Below are positions 14,067 to 22,742 of a stretch of 64,000 nt of DNA, in pieces. Positions within the stretch are counted from its first letter, which is position 1; each line of letters opens with the position of its first letter. The stretch comes from Saccharospirillaceae bacterium (GTDB lineage Bacteria > Pseudomonadota > Gammaproteobacteria > Pseudomonadales > Oceanobacteraceae). A model generated the notes under the pieces. It worked only from the letters and a program-made list of their open reading frames with translations. It was not told where the DNA came from and searched no databases. The stretch is from NCBI GenBank assembly GCA_021208685.1, contig JAJOJJ010000027.1:62001-126000 (forward strand). Direction: 5' to 3'. The position numbers and the translations under genes were made by a program.

Positions 14067-17039
14067 ATGACCACCCTGCGCCTGACGTTATCATCGGCCA
14101 ACACGAAAAAACCCTATTCACCGGAAACACTCGCGGGCCGTAAATCCTTACTGGCCACAGCCATCAGCCTGCTGCTCGTCAGTCCGGCCATGCTGCTGCC
14201 TGCAACCGTGCATGCTGACAATCCGTTTGCTGTCAGCTCCGATTTACCGGGCGTGGAATGGCAGACGTTCAGCAGCGAGCACTTCTATTTTCATTTTATT
14301 ACCGCCCATAAAGCTCATGCTGAACGGGCGGCGGTCATTGCCGAACGCGCCTGGACTGACCTGACCCACGACGTTGGCTGGACCCCCAAAGACCGCATCC
14401 ACGTGGTGCTTACCGACGATTTTGACTACTCCAACGGCTGGGCACATCCGGAACCGTTTAATCAGATACGGTTATTTTTAAGTCCACCGGATGGCAACAG
14501 CACTCTGGAAGCCTATGACGACTGGCTCAACCTGCTGATCACCCACGAACTGACGCACATCATTCACATTGATATGGCGCGTGGCATCCCGGCCGCCGTG
14601 CGGAAAGTACTGGGGCGCAATCCGCTGACGTTTCCCCATGCTTATACGCCGGGATTTATGATTGAAGGCCTGGCCGTGTATAAAGAAACCAATGCGGCGC
14701 AGGGATTTGGCCGTGGCCAGAGCGCCGTTTATGACATGATGATGCGCATGGAAGTGATTAACGGTATCGACGATTTATCTCAGGCCGTAGTTACCCTGCG
14801 CGACTGGCCTTTGGGTAAACATTATCTGTACGGCTACTACTACTGGCAGTTTATCGCCGACACCTATGGCGATGACAAAATCCGCGCTTATCTGAATGAA
14901 TATTCGCGCAATATTGTGCCGTACTTTTTCCAGAACCATGATGCGCGCAACATCTTCGGCAAAAGCCACGAAGCGCTGTGGCAGGAGTTTACGGTCTGGT
15001 TACAGCAGCGCTTTGCACCGCAAATTGCTGAACTGAAAAAAACCGCAGACACTCCGGTGCAAACCATCAGCGACGAAGGCTTATCGATGGATGCCGCCGC
15101 CAGCGATGGCCAGAATTATTATTATCTGCGCACAAACGGTAAAGACCGCAACAGCCTGGTAAAAGTCCGCGGGGCAATAAGCCACACCGACAAGCCTGAG
15201 CATGAATTGTTACTGCAAACAACCGGCATGCTCAGTCTGGATGTCAGCGCTCAGGGGGATATTGCCTACACACGCATTACTGACCGTGCCGACCTGCGCG
15301 GCTGGAGCGATATTTTTGTGATGCGCAACGGGCGCGAACAACGCCTTACCAGCAATCAGCGCTATCGCGCTGTACGCTGGATGCACAATGCCGGTCATCC
15401 GCAGCAGCCCTATTTAATTGCCAAGCGGATTCAGGCCGGCATCAGCCAACTGGATATGCTGGATAGCAATGGCACATTTATCCGCACCCTGTGGCAGGGA
15501 TCACTGGATGATGTGCTCAGCGATTACGCCATATCCCATGACGGTAAAAAAATCGTCGCCAGTATCAAACGTGCTCAACAGGGCTGGAATCTTGAATTAT
15601 TGAACCTGCAGGATGACAAACAACACTGGCAACCACTGACCAACACCCGCGCAAATGAAAGCAGTCCGAATTTCAGCCGCGATGATCAACGCATTGTATA
15701 CAGCGCCAATTACAGTGTGATGCACGGGGCAGATCTGCCCAGCAGCGACGCAACCTATAATCTTTTCAGCCTGAATCTGGCCAATAATGAAGTTACCCAG
15801 ATAACCCATTTATTAGGTGGCGCGGTGCAGCCGGTGCTGGTCGGTAACGATATTTATTTTCAGAGTTATCAGGCGCAGGGGTTCAGTCACGTTCGTCTGC
15901 CCGCTGAGGAACAAAAAGCACTGGCAACATTTCCGGTATCTGACCTGAAAAGTCAGTATGACTATGCACCTCTGTATAACGGAACAGAGCCACATTCCGC
16001 TGCTGAAGAATACAGTCCGTGGTCAAGCCTGATGCCGCAGCAATGGTTTCCGATATTCTCAGCCAATGGTGAATACAATGCCATTGGCCTCAGCACTTCC
16101 GGCCAGGATGCGCTTGGGCGACACCAATACAGCACGACCTTATTCGCCGACACCACGAACGATATTGCCAGCGGTAATATTGTTTATTCCTACAATAATC
16201 AATGGCAGCTGCTGGCTCAGCGCAACCACAGCTATTACCTCAACCTTCATGACAAGCTGCAACGCATCCGCCGTGAAGACACAACAGAGCTGGCCCGTAC
16301 TAACATCGTCGATTTTCTGGAAAATAAACTGCAGTTAAGCGCTGGTATAAACCGCAGCCACGAATACGACATTCCTGCCGATGATTTACTGCGACTGGAA
16401 AACAGCCGCCATAATTCGGTTGTCGGTGCCCGTCTGGATTTTGATAACCGCGAAATGTACAGCCAGTCGATTTCCATCAGCTGGGGAACCCAGGCAACTC
16501 TGCTGTGGGAATCCAACGATTATCTCGACAGTGATTACAGCGGCGATGTCATTAATGCCAGCCTCAGCCACTTTATTGATTTACCCGGAAATCAGGTTTT
16601 GGCCCTGCACACCAGTGGCGCATACGGTTTCGAACAACCGGAACCCTTTGAACTCGGTGGAGAAGAAAGCTCAATGCAGCCATCATTATTTGGCCGTGAT
16701 CGCTGGGCCTTACGGGGCTACGAAGAAAATGTGCAACAAGGTAACCGCATACAGACAAACAGCATCGAATACCGTTTCCCACTTGCCAATATAGAACGTG
16801 GCTGGAACTTATTTCCCATCGGATTGGGAGGCATAAACGCCAACCTGTTTGCCGATCATGGTGCCGCCTGGGAGGAAAATACAAGAGCACATTATCTGAG
16901 CAGTATTGGGGCTGAGCTGATGACGGAAGTCGTCGTTCTTTATGGTTTCACCCTGCCGGTCCGCCTGGGATATGCGCATGGCTTTGATAAGGACCAGGGC
17001 GGCAGCCGTACTTATTTAAGTGTGAATTACCAGTTCTGA
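14067..17039 (+). CDS. secreted gluzincin-like peptidase / beta-propeller / outer-membrane barrel protein
   Basis: A 990-aa envelope protein with three parts. After a long signal peptide (core LLATAISLLLVSPAMLLPATVHA, cleaved near residue 51) comes a peptidase MA-like domain with the zinc motif HELTH at 160-164 and a likely third ligand E200 in FMIEGLAVY. Residues about 350-650 contain TolB/WD40-like strands (SLDVSAQGDIAYTR, ISHDGKKIVASIK, NFSRDDQRIVYSA). The C-terminal about 300 residues look like an Omp85/surface-antigen barrel (LRGYEEN, NSIEYRFPLANIERGW, NLFADHGAAWEE) and end in the aromatic signature SVNYQF. ATG 14067 has GGAG at 14056 and is preferred to 14013. It is monocistronic with a hairpin at its 3' end. 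The activity and substrate are unknown. Confidence 0.85.
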   Translation: MTTLRLTLSSANTKKPYSPETLAGRKSLLATAISLLLVSPAMLLPATVHADNPFAVSSDLPGVEWQTFSSEHFYFHFITAHKAHAERAAVIAERAWTDLTHDVGWTPKDRIHVVLTDDFDYSNGWAHPEPFNQIRLFLSPPDGNSTLEAYDDWLNLLITHELTHIIHIDMARGIPAAVRKVLGRNPLTFPHAYTPGFMIEGLAVYKETNAAQGFGRGQSAVYDMMMRMEVINGIDDLSQAVVTLRDWPLGKHYLYGYYYWQFIADTYGDDKIRAYLNEYSRNIVPYFFQNHDARNIFGKSHEALWQEFTVWLQQRFAPQIAELKKTADTPVQTISDEGLSMDAAASDGQNYYYLRTNGKDRNSLVKVRGAISHTDKPEHELLLQTTGMLSLDVSAQGDIAYTRITDRADLRGWSDIFVMRNGREQRLTSNQRYRAVRWMHNAGHPQQPYLIAKRIQAGISQLDMLDSNGTFIRTLWQGSLDDVLSDYAISHDGKKIVASIKRAQQGWNLELLNLQDDKQHWQPLTNTRANESSPNFSRDDQRIVYSANYSVMHGADLPSSDATYNLFSLNLANNEVTQITHLLGGAVQPVLVGNDIYFQSYQAQGFSHVRLPAEEQKALATFPVSDLKSQYDYAPLYNGTEPHSAAEEYSPWSSLMPQQWFPIFSANGEYNAIGLSTSGQDALGRHQYSTTLFADTTNDIASGNIVYSYNNQWQLLAQRNHSYYLNLHDKLQRIRREDTTELARTNIVDFLENKLQLSAGINRSHEYDIPADDLLRLENSRHNSVVGARLDFDNREMYSQSISISWGTQATLLWESNDYLDSDYSGDVINASLSHFIDLPGNQVLALHTSGAYGFEQPEPFELGGEESSMQPSLFGRDRWALRGYEENVQQGNRIQTNSIEYRFPLANIERGWNLFPIGLGGINANLFADHGAAWEENTRAHYLSSIGAELMTEVVVLYGFTLPVRLGYAHGFDKDQGGSRTYLSVNYQF

Positions 17040-17068
17040 GCGTTCGGACGAGTGGCGGAACAGTGTTG

Positions 17069-17108
17069 GCGAATGCAAAAATGACCCGTCATTTCGCTGC
17101 ATTCGCCG
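17069..17108. terminator. strong hairpin between convergent genes
   Basis: GGCGAATGCA at 17069-17078 pairs with TGCATTCGCC at 17099-17108, and inside AATGA (17081-17085) pairs with TCATT (17090-17094). It lies in the gap between the peptidase-barrel gene and the cytochrome peroxidase gene, so it may act as a two-way terminator. No long T-run is seen. Confidence 0.6.
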
Positions 17109-17157
17109 CCTTGTTCTGACGAGCGGCGTGACTCGTGCAGAGTTATTCCGTGGGTCC

Positions 17158-18696
17158 TTAATTAACAATCAGTGGCTGGCTGTTATTATCAACAGCATTC
17201 AGCTGCTGACCACCAGCCCCGGTCTGACTGACATCCGGAATCCACTGTCCGATACAACCGGCATCTTTGACACACGGATCGGTCAGGGCCTGCATAAAAC
17301 TCACCAGATCAGCAATATCGCTGCTATTCAGTGCGCCATTCTTCAAGCCGGACAAACCATTAACCTGATCAGCACTCAGCTTGCTCAGCGCAGCGCGGGT
17401 ATTTTTCTCAGCATTGGGATATAGGACATCACAATCAGCAACAGTGCGGAATTGGTTCATGGAGTTGCACCAGGTCTGATTGCTGGCAAAGAAATCATCC
17501 ACCGCATTCTGAGGATTGAGGTGATGACGAATAATGCCCTCCAGCGTATCGTAAGCTCCGGTATGTCCATAAGGTCCTGTTACTTCGACATTCAGCAAGG
17601 TCGGTGTACGGAAAGCATAGCGATCAGCAAGTTCTTTGGTTTCTCGGAACCGGCCAAAATCATCATCACCATCCGATCCATCTCCTTTGCCTTCGCCGAA
17701 CTGGATCATGGCTATATTGTGGAATTTTTCATCGGTAAAAAAGTCACCACGGTGGCACGAACTGCAGCCGGCGCCACCCTTGTCTGTACCGGTGAAAAAC
17801 AGACGCGCACCATTTTTTTGTGCTGAAGTCAGAGCATGTTTCTCGCCACCAACATACCTTGCCCAGGGCGAGGCAACAAACACCTGACTGCTTTCATAAG
17901 CGGCTATTGCGTCAGCAATGCGTTCGTAAGTAATCAGATCCGCAACGTCAGACTCCGCCTTGTAAACGGTTTCGAACTGTTCCTGCCAATCATTCTTACC
18001 ACTGCCATCGACATCAGGATTTGCCAGCTCGTCCACCAATCCGGCCAGACGCTCAGACAGGTGACCGCGCACCCGATTATTATTTTGTCCTGCTTCAAAA
18101 GCAGTACCACGCATTTCAGCTTCAGACGTTACCGGGAAACGGGCCTGTGCGGTTACCAGATTATCGCCGGCGTTCTCATCCGCTACGGAAAATGCAGAAT
18201 CGGGCGTACGAATGCCTCCGGCACTGCCATTTCTTCCGGGGACTTTACTCAATGACTCTATACGGCCATCGTGAAACATGACCTGATCCCAAAGAGCAAT
18301 GTTAAAGGTTGTTGGTGCATTACGCGGAACCGTTGGCAACACACTGCCAGAGCTACTGCGCCCAGGGCCGAGCAATGCCGGAGAATCAGCACCGACGCCT
18401 ATCGGTAAGGATAAGTCATCGCCGCCACCCAATGCCGGGTGGTGACAACTGACGCAAGCGGTATCCTGATCACCACCCAATGCGGTAGTAAAGAACAGCT
18501 GCATACCCAACTGAGCTTTTGCCGATTGAATTGAAGGGATATCACGCCCATTGCTGGCATCAGAACTGAGATTGTGCGTTTTGATAATCTCGCTCAATTC
18601 CTGATCGATGTTATCGGATTTATTGTTATTACTGTTACAGCCAGTCATACCGGACAACATCAGTCCGGTAAGTCCGATGATGGTAATGGTCTTCAT
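17158..18696 (-). CDS. diheme cytochrome c peroxidase / MauG-family lipoprotein
   Basis: A 512-aa periplasmic c-type cytochrome. The lipobox LSGMTGC places the acylated Cys at residue 20. Two heme c sites are visible, CVSCH (81-85) and CSSCH (310-314), with the family segments MQLFFTTALGGDQDTACVSCHHP, VMFHDGRIESL, FRTPTLLNVEVTGPYGHTGAYDTLEGIIRHHL. These define the bacterial CcpA/MauG superfamily: reduction of H2O2 or oxidation of a protein or small substrate. It is longer than classical CcpA (about 330-350 aa), mainly through an insertion between the heme sites and an added C-terminus with a Cys pair. It is a single gene with its own promoter region in 18697-18780. Confidence 0.9.
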   Translation of the reverse strand: MKTITIIGLTGLMLSGMTGCNSNNNKSDNIDQELSEIIKTHNLSSDASNGRDIPSIQSAKAQLGMQLFFTTALGGDQDTACVSCHHPALGGGDDLSLPIGVGADSPALLGPGRSSSGSVLPTVPRNAPTTFNIALWDQVMFHDGRIESLSKVPGRNGSAGGIRTPDSAFSVADENAGDNLVTAQARFPVTSEAEMRGTAFEAGQNNNRVRGHLSERLAGLVDELANPDVDGSGKNDWQEQFETVYKAESDVADLITYERIADAIAAYESSQVFVASPWARYVGGEKHALTSAQKNGARLFFTGTDKGGAGCSSCHRGDFFTDEKFHNIAMIQFGEGKGDGSDGDDDFGRFRETKELADRYAFRTPTLLNVEVTGPYGHTGAYDTLEGIIRHHLNPQNAVDDFFASNQTWCNSMNQFRTVADCDVLYPNAEKNTRAALSKLSADQVNGLSGLKNGALNSSDIADLVSFMQALTDPCVKDAGCIGQWIPDVSQTGAGGQQLNAVDNNSQPLIVN

Positions 18697-18968
18697 AACC
18701 TCTCTCTTCCTTTAGAGTTAATATGTCCGCACACAATTGCGGGAGAGGCATTCTAAGGAGAGTTTATTCAATTTGCACCATCGTTTTGATAGTCGCGATA
18801 TCCACGCCGGAAAGCCATCTGACCGATAGCTGAACCGGTACTGATACGATGCGTCAGATATGAAAAGCGCTCATGCAGATCAGCGGGAGAAAACGTCGGA
18901 AAGACGCATTTTTATCCAGGAAAAGATGATACAAATGGATACAACCGTGAGGGTGGCCTGATTACACA
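18697..18968. other. intergenic gap, nothing recognised
   Basis: The 272 bp between the cytochrome gene start and the end of the lipoprotein gene contain no convincing ORF or repeat. The right half should hold the 3' end of the PhoPQ-operon transcript and the left half the cytochrome promoter; a small GTCGGAAAGAC hairpin lies near 18894-18904. Confidence 0.5.
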
Positions 18969-19361
18969 TCACTCACCGGCATACACCGCAGCGCTTTGTG
19001 GTGCGCGAACATGGCTCTCGACGATCGGTTGCGAACAGCGGGTTTCAACAGACCAGGGGGCATACAGTGTGACCCAGCCAAATACCGGAGCAATCGGTGT
19101 CAGTGCGCTACTCAGAAGGCCTGTCACCACACCATTGGAAAAACTGAACTCCACCGTTACCTGACTCCAGGGCTTGCCCTGACAATCACGGTATAAATTC
19201 ACTGGCGGGCTGATTTCGATCATGCCGTCAATGGTGGTGTCATGCCATTGAGTGCGCAGGGGTTCTGCCGGTTGACGGTTACTACTCAGTTCATGAGTAA
19301 AATGAATCGTGCTGCAGGCCGACAATACGCAGGAAGCCGATATAAGGAATAATTTAACCAC
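18969..19361 (-). CDS. Bor/Iss-like lipoprotein (second of a pair)
   Basis: A 130-aa predicted lipoprotein. The lipobox VLSAC gives Cys16 if translation starts at GTG 19361. That start is favoured by GAGGAG seven bases upstream and overlaps the preceding stop by 8 bp; a GTG at 19388 lacks a ribosome site. The mature part contains EISPPVNLYRDCQGKPWSQVTVEFSFSNG and VTLYAPWSVETRC. These resemble the C-x-G...(T/S)F-x-NG...LYxPxxVxxxC pattern of lambda Bor / Iss serum-resistance lipoproteins. It ends the PepSY-PhoPQ operon. The family link is by eye and moderate. Confidence 0.65.
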   Translation of the reverse strand: MVKLFLISASCVLSACSTIHFTHELSSNRQPAEPLRTQWHDTTIDGMIEISPPVNLYRDCQGKPWSQVTVEFSFSNGVVTGLLSSALTPIAPVFGWVTLYAPWSVETRCSQPIVESHVRAPQSAAVYAGE

Positions 19362-19716
19362 CGCGACTCTCCTCTGCCGGATGTTCACACCATACTTTGG
19401 CGGTGCGTGGGGTATAGATCAGCAGCGTAAAAATACTCTGCAACCAATCCGACAGACTGGTAATCGCCTGCATTTGCATTACGCGCCGCTCACCACAAAT
19501 AACACTGGTATTCACTTCATGTTCGCCGATAGTACCGGCAAGATAAAAAACCTTGCTCGATTGATAATCGGGTGGGGAGGTATCTTTTTCGCCGCCATAA
19601 GGCCGGATGGTTACACTGGAACAGGCCGTTACAAACGCTATCGCACCCATCAGAAGTACGCGCACAGCATATATTTTCAATGATTTAATCAGGGGTAACT
19701 CCTTTTCTATCTGCAT
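19354..19716 (-). CDS. Bor/Iss-like lipoprotein (first of a pair)
   Basis: A 120-aa predicted lipoprotein. ATG 19716 is separated from the kinase stop codon by one base and preceded by AAGGGAG, so it is coupled to the kinase gene. The lipobox is FVTAC with Cys32. The mature sequence holds VFYLAGTIGEHEVNTSVICGERRV and a tail TLLIYTPRTAKVWC, closely following the Bor pattern (HHFFxxGIG, KICGG, ITLGIYTPxxAxVYC). Bor-family proteins are surface lipoproteins whose E. coli members are under PhoPQ control, which fits the location. An additional strong ribosome site (AAAAGGAG near 19700) lies inside the gene before codons CTG/ATT/TTG, so a shorter start is possible. Confidence 0.72.
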   Translation of the reverse strand: MQIEKELPLIKSLKIYAVRVLLMGAIAFVTACSSVTIRPYGGEKDTSPPDYQSSKVFYLAGTIGEHEVNTSVICGERRVMQMQAITSLSDWLQSIFTLLIYTPRTAKVWCEHPAEESRGG

Positions 19717-19717
19717 G

Positions 19718-21067
19718 TCAGACAGCTCCCTTACTATCAAATGTCAGTACAAAACAGGCCCCACCCAACGCTGAATCACAGATACGGAGGCGGGCGTCAT
19801 ACAATGCCAGAATATCGCTGACCAATGCCAGCCCCAGCCCCTGACCTGCCGTCATACTGTCGAGACGTACGCCCCGCTGAACAATACGCTCATGCTGCTC
19901 AGGAGCAACGCCGGGGCCATCATCCTCAACGCATAACTGCCAGCCTGAATTTATACGCTGAATACGGACCAGAATCTGGCTGCGGCCATATTTACAGGCA
20001 TTATCCAGTAAATTACCGAGTATTTCTGTCAGGTCATTATCATCACCGAGAAAAAATACATCGTCATCGGCGATCAGTTGTAATGTCAGAGATTTATCGG
20101 CATACACTTTTTTCATAACGGCAAGCAGGGACTCCGCGACCGGCTTAACCGCCACTTTCTGCAGGCTGAAGCTTTGCGCCTGACTGACCGCACGCTGCAA
20201 CTGAAAGCGGATACGCTCACTCATGGTATTAATCTGACGTTCCAGTTCATGCATATCCTCATTGCTCAGCGTTCCCTGTTGTACCATACCACTCATGACG
20301 GCCAAGGGCGTTTTCAGACTGTGGGATAAATCGGCCAGCATATTGCGGTATCGCTCACGCTGAGCACGTTCACTTTGCAGCAGCTGATTCAGATTGGTGG
20401 TCAGTGGCTGCAATTCGTGGGGGTACTTTCCGGTTAAATCGGCCTGCTCACCACGCTGTAATTTTTCCAGATCATGACTTACCCGTTTTAACGGCGCCAA
20501 CCCCCAGCGCAGAATCAGTAACTGCATAATAATTAACAGGATGGCGAAGGTTATCAGCGCATAGTCCATACTGTTGCGGTAGTTCACCAATTGCCGATTA
20601 AAATCCGCCAGATTCTCGATCATTAACAGATTAAACCGGGGATTATGATCACCGGCTTCGCCCCAACTGACACCTAACCGGGCAATCATGTACTCATCAT
20701 TCTGCATACGCGCAAAACTGTAACGCCACTCTCCGGGGGCCACTGCCCCCCCGCTGACGGGGGGTAAATTTTTTGCGGATAAGGATCGCCAGACAATACG
20801 ATCCGTGGCATCCAGTATCTGGGCATACAAACCGGAACCGGCGTTATTGAAACGCTCTTCCGGTAAATAATCCGGAACCCAGAGTTTTCCCGACCGGTAA
20901 TCGGCCAGCGACAACAGCGAATAACTGTGGAGCCGCAACCGTTCCTGTAAGCTGTTAACCTGCGCATAATAAAACGACTGATACAACCAGATACCGATGC
21001 CCAGCATTAATATTGCCAGCAGCAGTGTGGTAAACAGCATCAGCCGTGAACGCAGCGAATTCAGCAT
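19718..21067 (-). CDS. sensor histidine kinase, PhoQ-like
   Basis: Membrane-bound two-component kinase, 449 aa. Two transmembrane helices (about 10-30 and 169-188) enclose a periplasmic sensor of about 138 residues, PhoQ size. A HAMP-like linker (RWGLAPLKRVSHDLEKLQRGE) follows, then the H-box DLSHSLKTPLAVM with phospho-acceptor His249, the N-box LGNLLDNACKYG, and G-boxes VEDDGPGV and GQGLGLALV. It overlaps the response-regulator gene by 7 bp and is directly followed by the Bor-like gene. The ligand (Mg2+, antimicrobial peptide, pH or other) is inferred from PhoQ resemblance only. Confidence 0.9.
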   Translation of the reverse strand: MLNSLRSRLMLFTTLLLAILMLGIGIWLYQSFYYAQVNSLQERLRLHSYSLLSLADYRSGKLWVPDYLPEERFNNAGSGLYAQILDATDRIVWRSLSAKNLPPVSGGAVAPGEWRYSFARMQNDEYMIARLGVSWGEAGDHNPRFNLLMIENLADFNRQLVNYRNSMDYALITFAILLIIMQLLILRWGLAPLKRVSHDLEKLQRGEQADLTGKYPHELQPLTTNLNQLLQSERAQRERYRNMLADLSHSLKTPLAVMSGMVQQGTLSNEDMHELERQINTMSERIRFQLQRAVSQAQSFSLQKVAVKPVAESLLAVMKKVYADKSLTLQLIADDDVFFLGDDNDLTEILGNLLDNACKYGRSQILVRIQRINSGWQLCVEDDGPGVAPEQHERIVQRGVRLDSMTAGQGLGLALVSDILALYDARLRICDSALGGACFVLTFDSKGAV

Positions 21068-21741
21068 CCGTGGTTTTCCACAACAAACTGATAACCACGG
21101 CCACGCAGTGTAATAATCGGACTGAAGCCATTGGCCTGAGCCAGTTTTTTCCGCAAGCGGCCAATCAATACTTCAATCACATTGCTGTCACGGTCAAAAT
21201 CCTGCGCGTAGAGATAATCGGTCAGTGTATTTTTTGAAATAACCTCACCACTATGACGCAACATATATTCCAGTATTTTGTATTCAAACGCAGTCAGTTC
21301 CAGCCGCTCCCCGGCGAGGCTGACCTGCTGGCTTTGTACGTCCAGCGCCAGAGGGCCGGATTTCAATACGGCAGAATGTCCGGTCATACGGCGTAATAAA
21401 GCGCGGCTGCGGGCAATTAATTCTTCAATATGAAATGGCTTTTCCAGATAATCATCAGCACCGGCTTCCAGTCCTTCGACTTTGGCTTTCCAGCCCCCGC
21501 GGGCGGTCAGAATCAGCAACGGAAAAGCACAGCCATCTTTGCGCAGACGCCGGATCAGTTCTATGCCATCAATCTTCGGTAATCCGAGATCAACGATGGC
21601 CATATCGTAGGGATATTCACTGGCCTGAAAATACCCTTCCAGACCATCCGCTGCCGTCTGGCACTGAAATCCGCTGCGCTCAAGCCCATCGGCCAGCTGG
21701 GTTCGCAGCTGGGCATCATCTTCCACGATCAGGATTTTCAT
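21061..21741 (-). CDS. OmpR-family response regulator, PhoP-like
   Basis: A 226-aa regulator: receiver domain with acidic pocket E7/D8/D9, phospho-acceptor D51 in MAIVDLGLP and KPFH near 103, then a winged-helix DNA-binding domain (FEYKILEYMLRHSGEVISKNTL, VIEVLIGRLRKKL, TLRGRGYQFV). The segment LTARGGWKAKVEGLEAGADDYLEKPFHIEEL is the PhoP-type wording. Its start overlaps the stop of the upstream PepSY gene by 4 bp, and its stop overlaps the kinase start. Expected targets include this operon and its lipoprotein genes, though I could not identify a convincing PhoP box. Confidence 0.92.
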   Translation of the reverse strand: MKILIVEDDAQLRTQLADGLERSGFQCQTAADGLEGYFQASEYPYDMAIVDLGLPKIDGIELIRRLRKDGCAFPLLILTARGGWKAKVEGLEAGADDYLEKPFHIEELIARSRALLRRMTGHSAVLKSGPLALDVQSQQVSLAGERLELTAFEYKILEYMLRHSGEVISKNTLTDYLYAQDFDRDSNVIEVLIGRLRKKLAQANGFSPIITLRGRGYQFVVENHGC

Positions 21742-22328
21742 TTCTGCTCTCCCTCTGTTCTGTTCTGCGTGGCCGGTTGCGGGTTAACGTCAATAACCGG
21801 CGGCAGGTCATCCAGCAGTGTGCCGTCGATGGCATGCATGTAATAACTGGCGATATTGCCTTTACTGCCAAGCAGTTTGATCAGATAAAACGCTGGCGGG
21901 CCTGGCTCAAAATGTATGCGCAGAATTTCGCCGGGATATAACAGCAACAACAATCGTCCGGCTTCCTGAGGAGAGATCGCATTATCGGGAGGATTAATCT
22001 GATGGGAGAATACATCCGGTGATGACAGCGCAGGGGGTTCTGCAGTCGTTGGCTTACCCTGAATTTTACGCTCAACCCAGCGGTTAAATGGAGTGAATAT
22101 TTCTTCAACCCATTCTGTTTTGGGTGTGATGGTTTCTTCCACCCAATCCGATCCGCCATGGGCGGGTGGTGTATTCCCTTCGTCCCGTTCACGTTCCCCG
22201 GCAAGAGCCGGCGAGACAATCCCCTGTAACAGCACGACCGTCAGCAAAGCAGCCATCATCTTCAGCGCGGCCAAAGAACAATGGGCAGTACTGACCAGAG
22301 GCCGTAACGGCAAGAGTGAAAAGATCAA
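21738..22328 (-). CDS. secreted PepSY-like domain protein heading the PhoPQ-like operon
   Basis: Up to 196 aa. A hydrophobic signal segment (MMAALLTVVLLQGIVSPALAG) lies at residues 24-44 of the longest frame, which opens with TTG. The ATG at 22259 would give a normal signal peptide but has no good ribosome site, so the start is uncertain. The C-terminal third, PQEAGRLLLLLYPGEILRIHFEPG followed by YLIKLLGSKGNIASYYMHAIDGTLL, fits a PepSY-type inhibitor/sensor domain ending in the D-G-x-L turn. The middle repeats a WVEE/ITPKTEWVEEIFTPFNRWVE motif. PepSY genes often accompany PhoPQ-like pairs and may modulate sensing. Confidence 0.7.
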   Translation of the reverse strand: MIFSLLPLRPLVSTAHCSLAALKMMAALLTVVLLQGIVSPALAGERERDEGNTPPAHGGSDWVEETITPKTEWVEEIFTPFNRWVERKIQGKPTTAEPPALSSPDVFSHQINPPDNAISPQEAGRLLLLLYPGEILRIHFEPGPPAFYLIKLLGSKGNIASYYMHAIDGTLLDDLPPVIDVNPQPATQNRTEGEQK

Positions 22329-22474
22329 GTGTGGGTTACCTGTAAGCAGTATCGGGCAATTTAAGCAGGATATCGGAGACAGGTGAACAAAAGCTGAATA
22401 AACCGCAATTCAGCTCAGGTTCAGACTCTGGCGGTTATGGTGCGGAATCAACAACCACAACGGAAGGTAATCCG

Positions 22475-22735
22475 ATGGAACTTCAGCCTAAGCGCCACGC
22501 AGAAACACCTCAGGGACAAGCGCGCAACCTGACGGCCTACTTCGATCTGTTGCACGGCATCAACCAGCAATTCGGCGCGGCGATGGCCCTTAACCGTCAG
22601 GCAAAAATAAACGCCGCCCCGATCCGTTCTGCGCGGATCAGCCCGCAGGCCAAAAGCCAACGAACAACGTCTAAGGCTCCCGTTTCTCCTGTGCTGCTCT
22701 CCGCACAAGCACTCTGCACCGATGAAGCCGCCTGA
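22475..22735 (+). CDS. small protein of unknown function
   Basis: An 86-aa frame in the gap between divergent and convergent neighbours. It has a good ribosome site (GGAAGG at 22462, 7 bases before ATG 22475). The first 40 residues could be helical (GQARNLTAYFDLLHGINQQFGAAMALNRQ); the rest is basic and Ala/Ser-rich, without signal peptide or membrane helix. No family is recognised. The competing minus-strand frame at 22448-22900 is a shadow. It is kept because nothing else explains the stretch and start signals are sound, but it may not be real. Confidence 0.45.
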   Translation: MELQPKRHAETPQGQARNLTAYFDLLHGINQQFGAAMALNRQAKINAAPIRSARISPQAKSQRTTSKAPVSPVLLSAQALCTDEAA

Positions 22736-22742
22736 GACAGAT

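Noticed and set aside
22329..22474. PhoP box upstream of the PepSY-PhoPQ operon
   Set aside because: Several TGTTCA/GGTTTA-like words are present, but none form the direct repeat with the 5-bp spacing of the known box.
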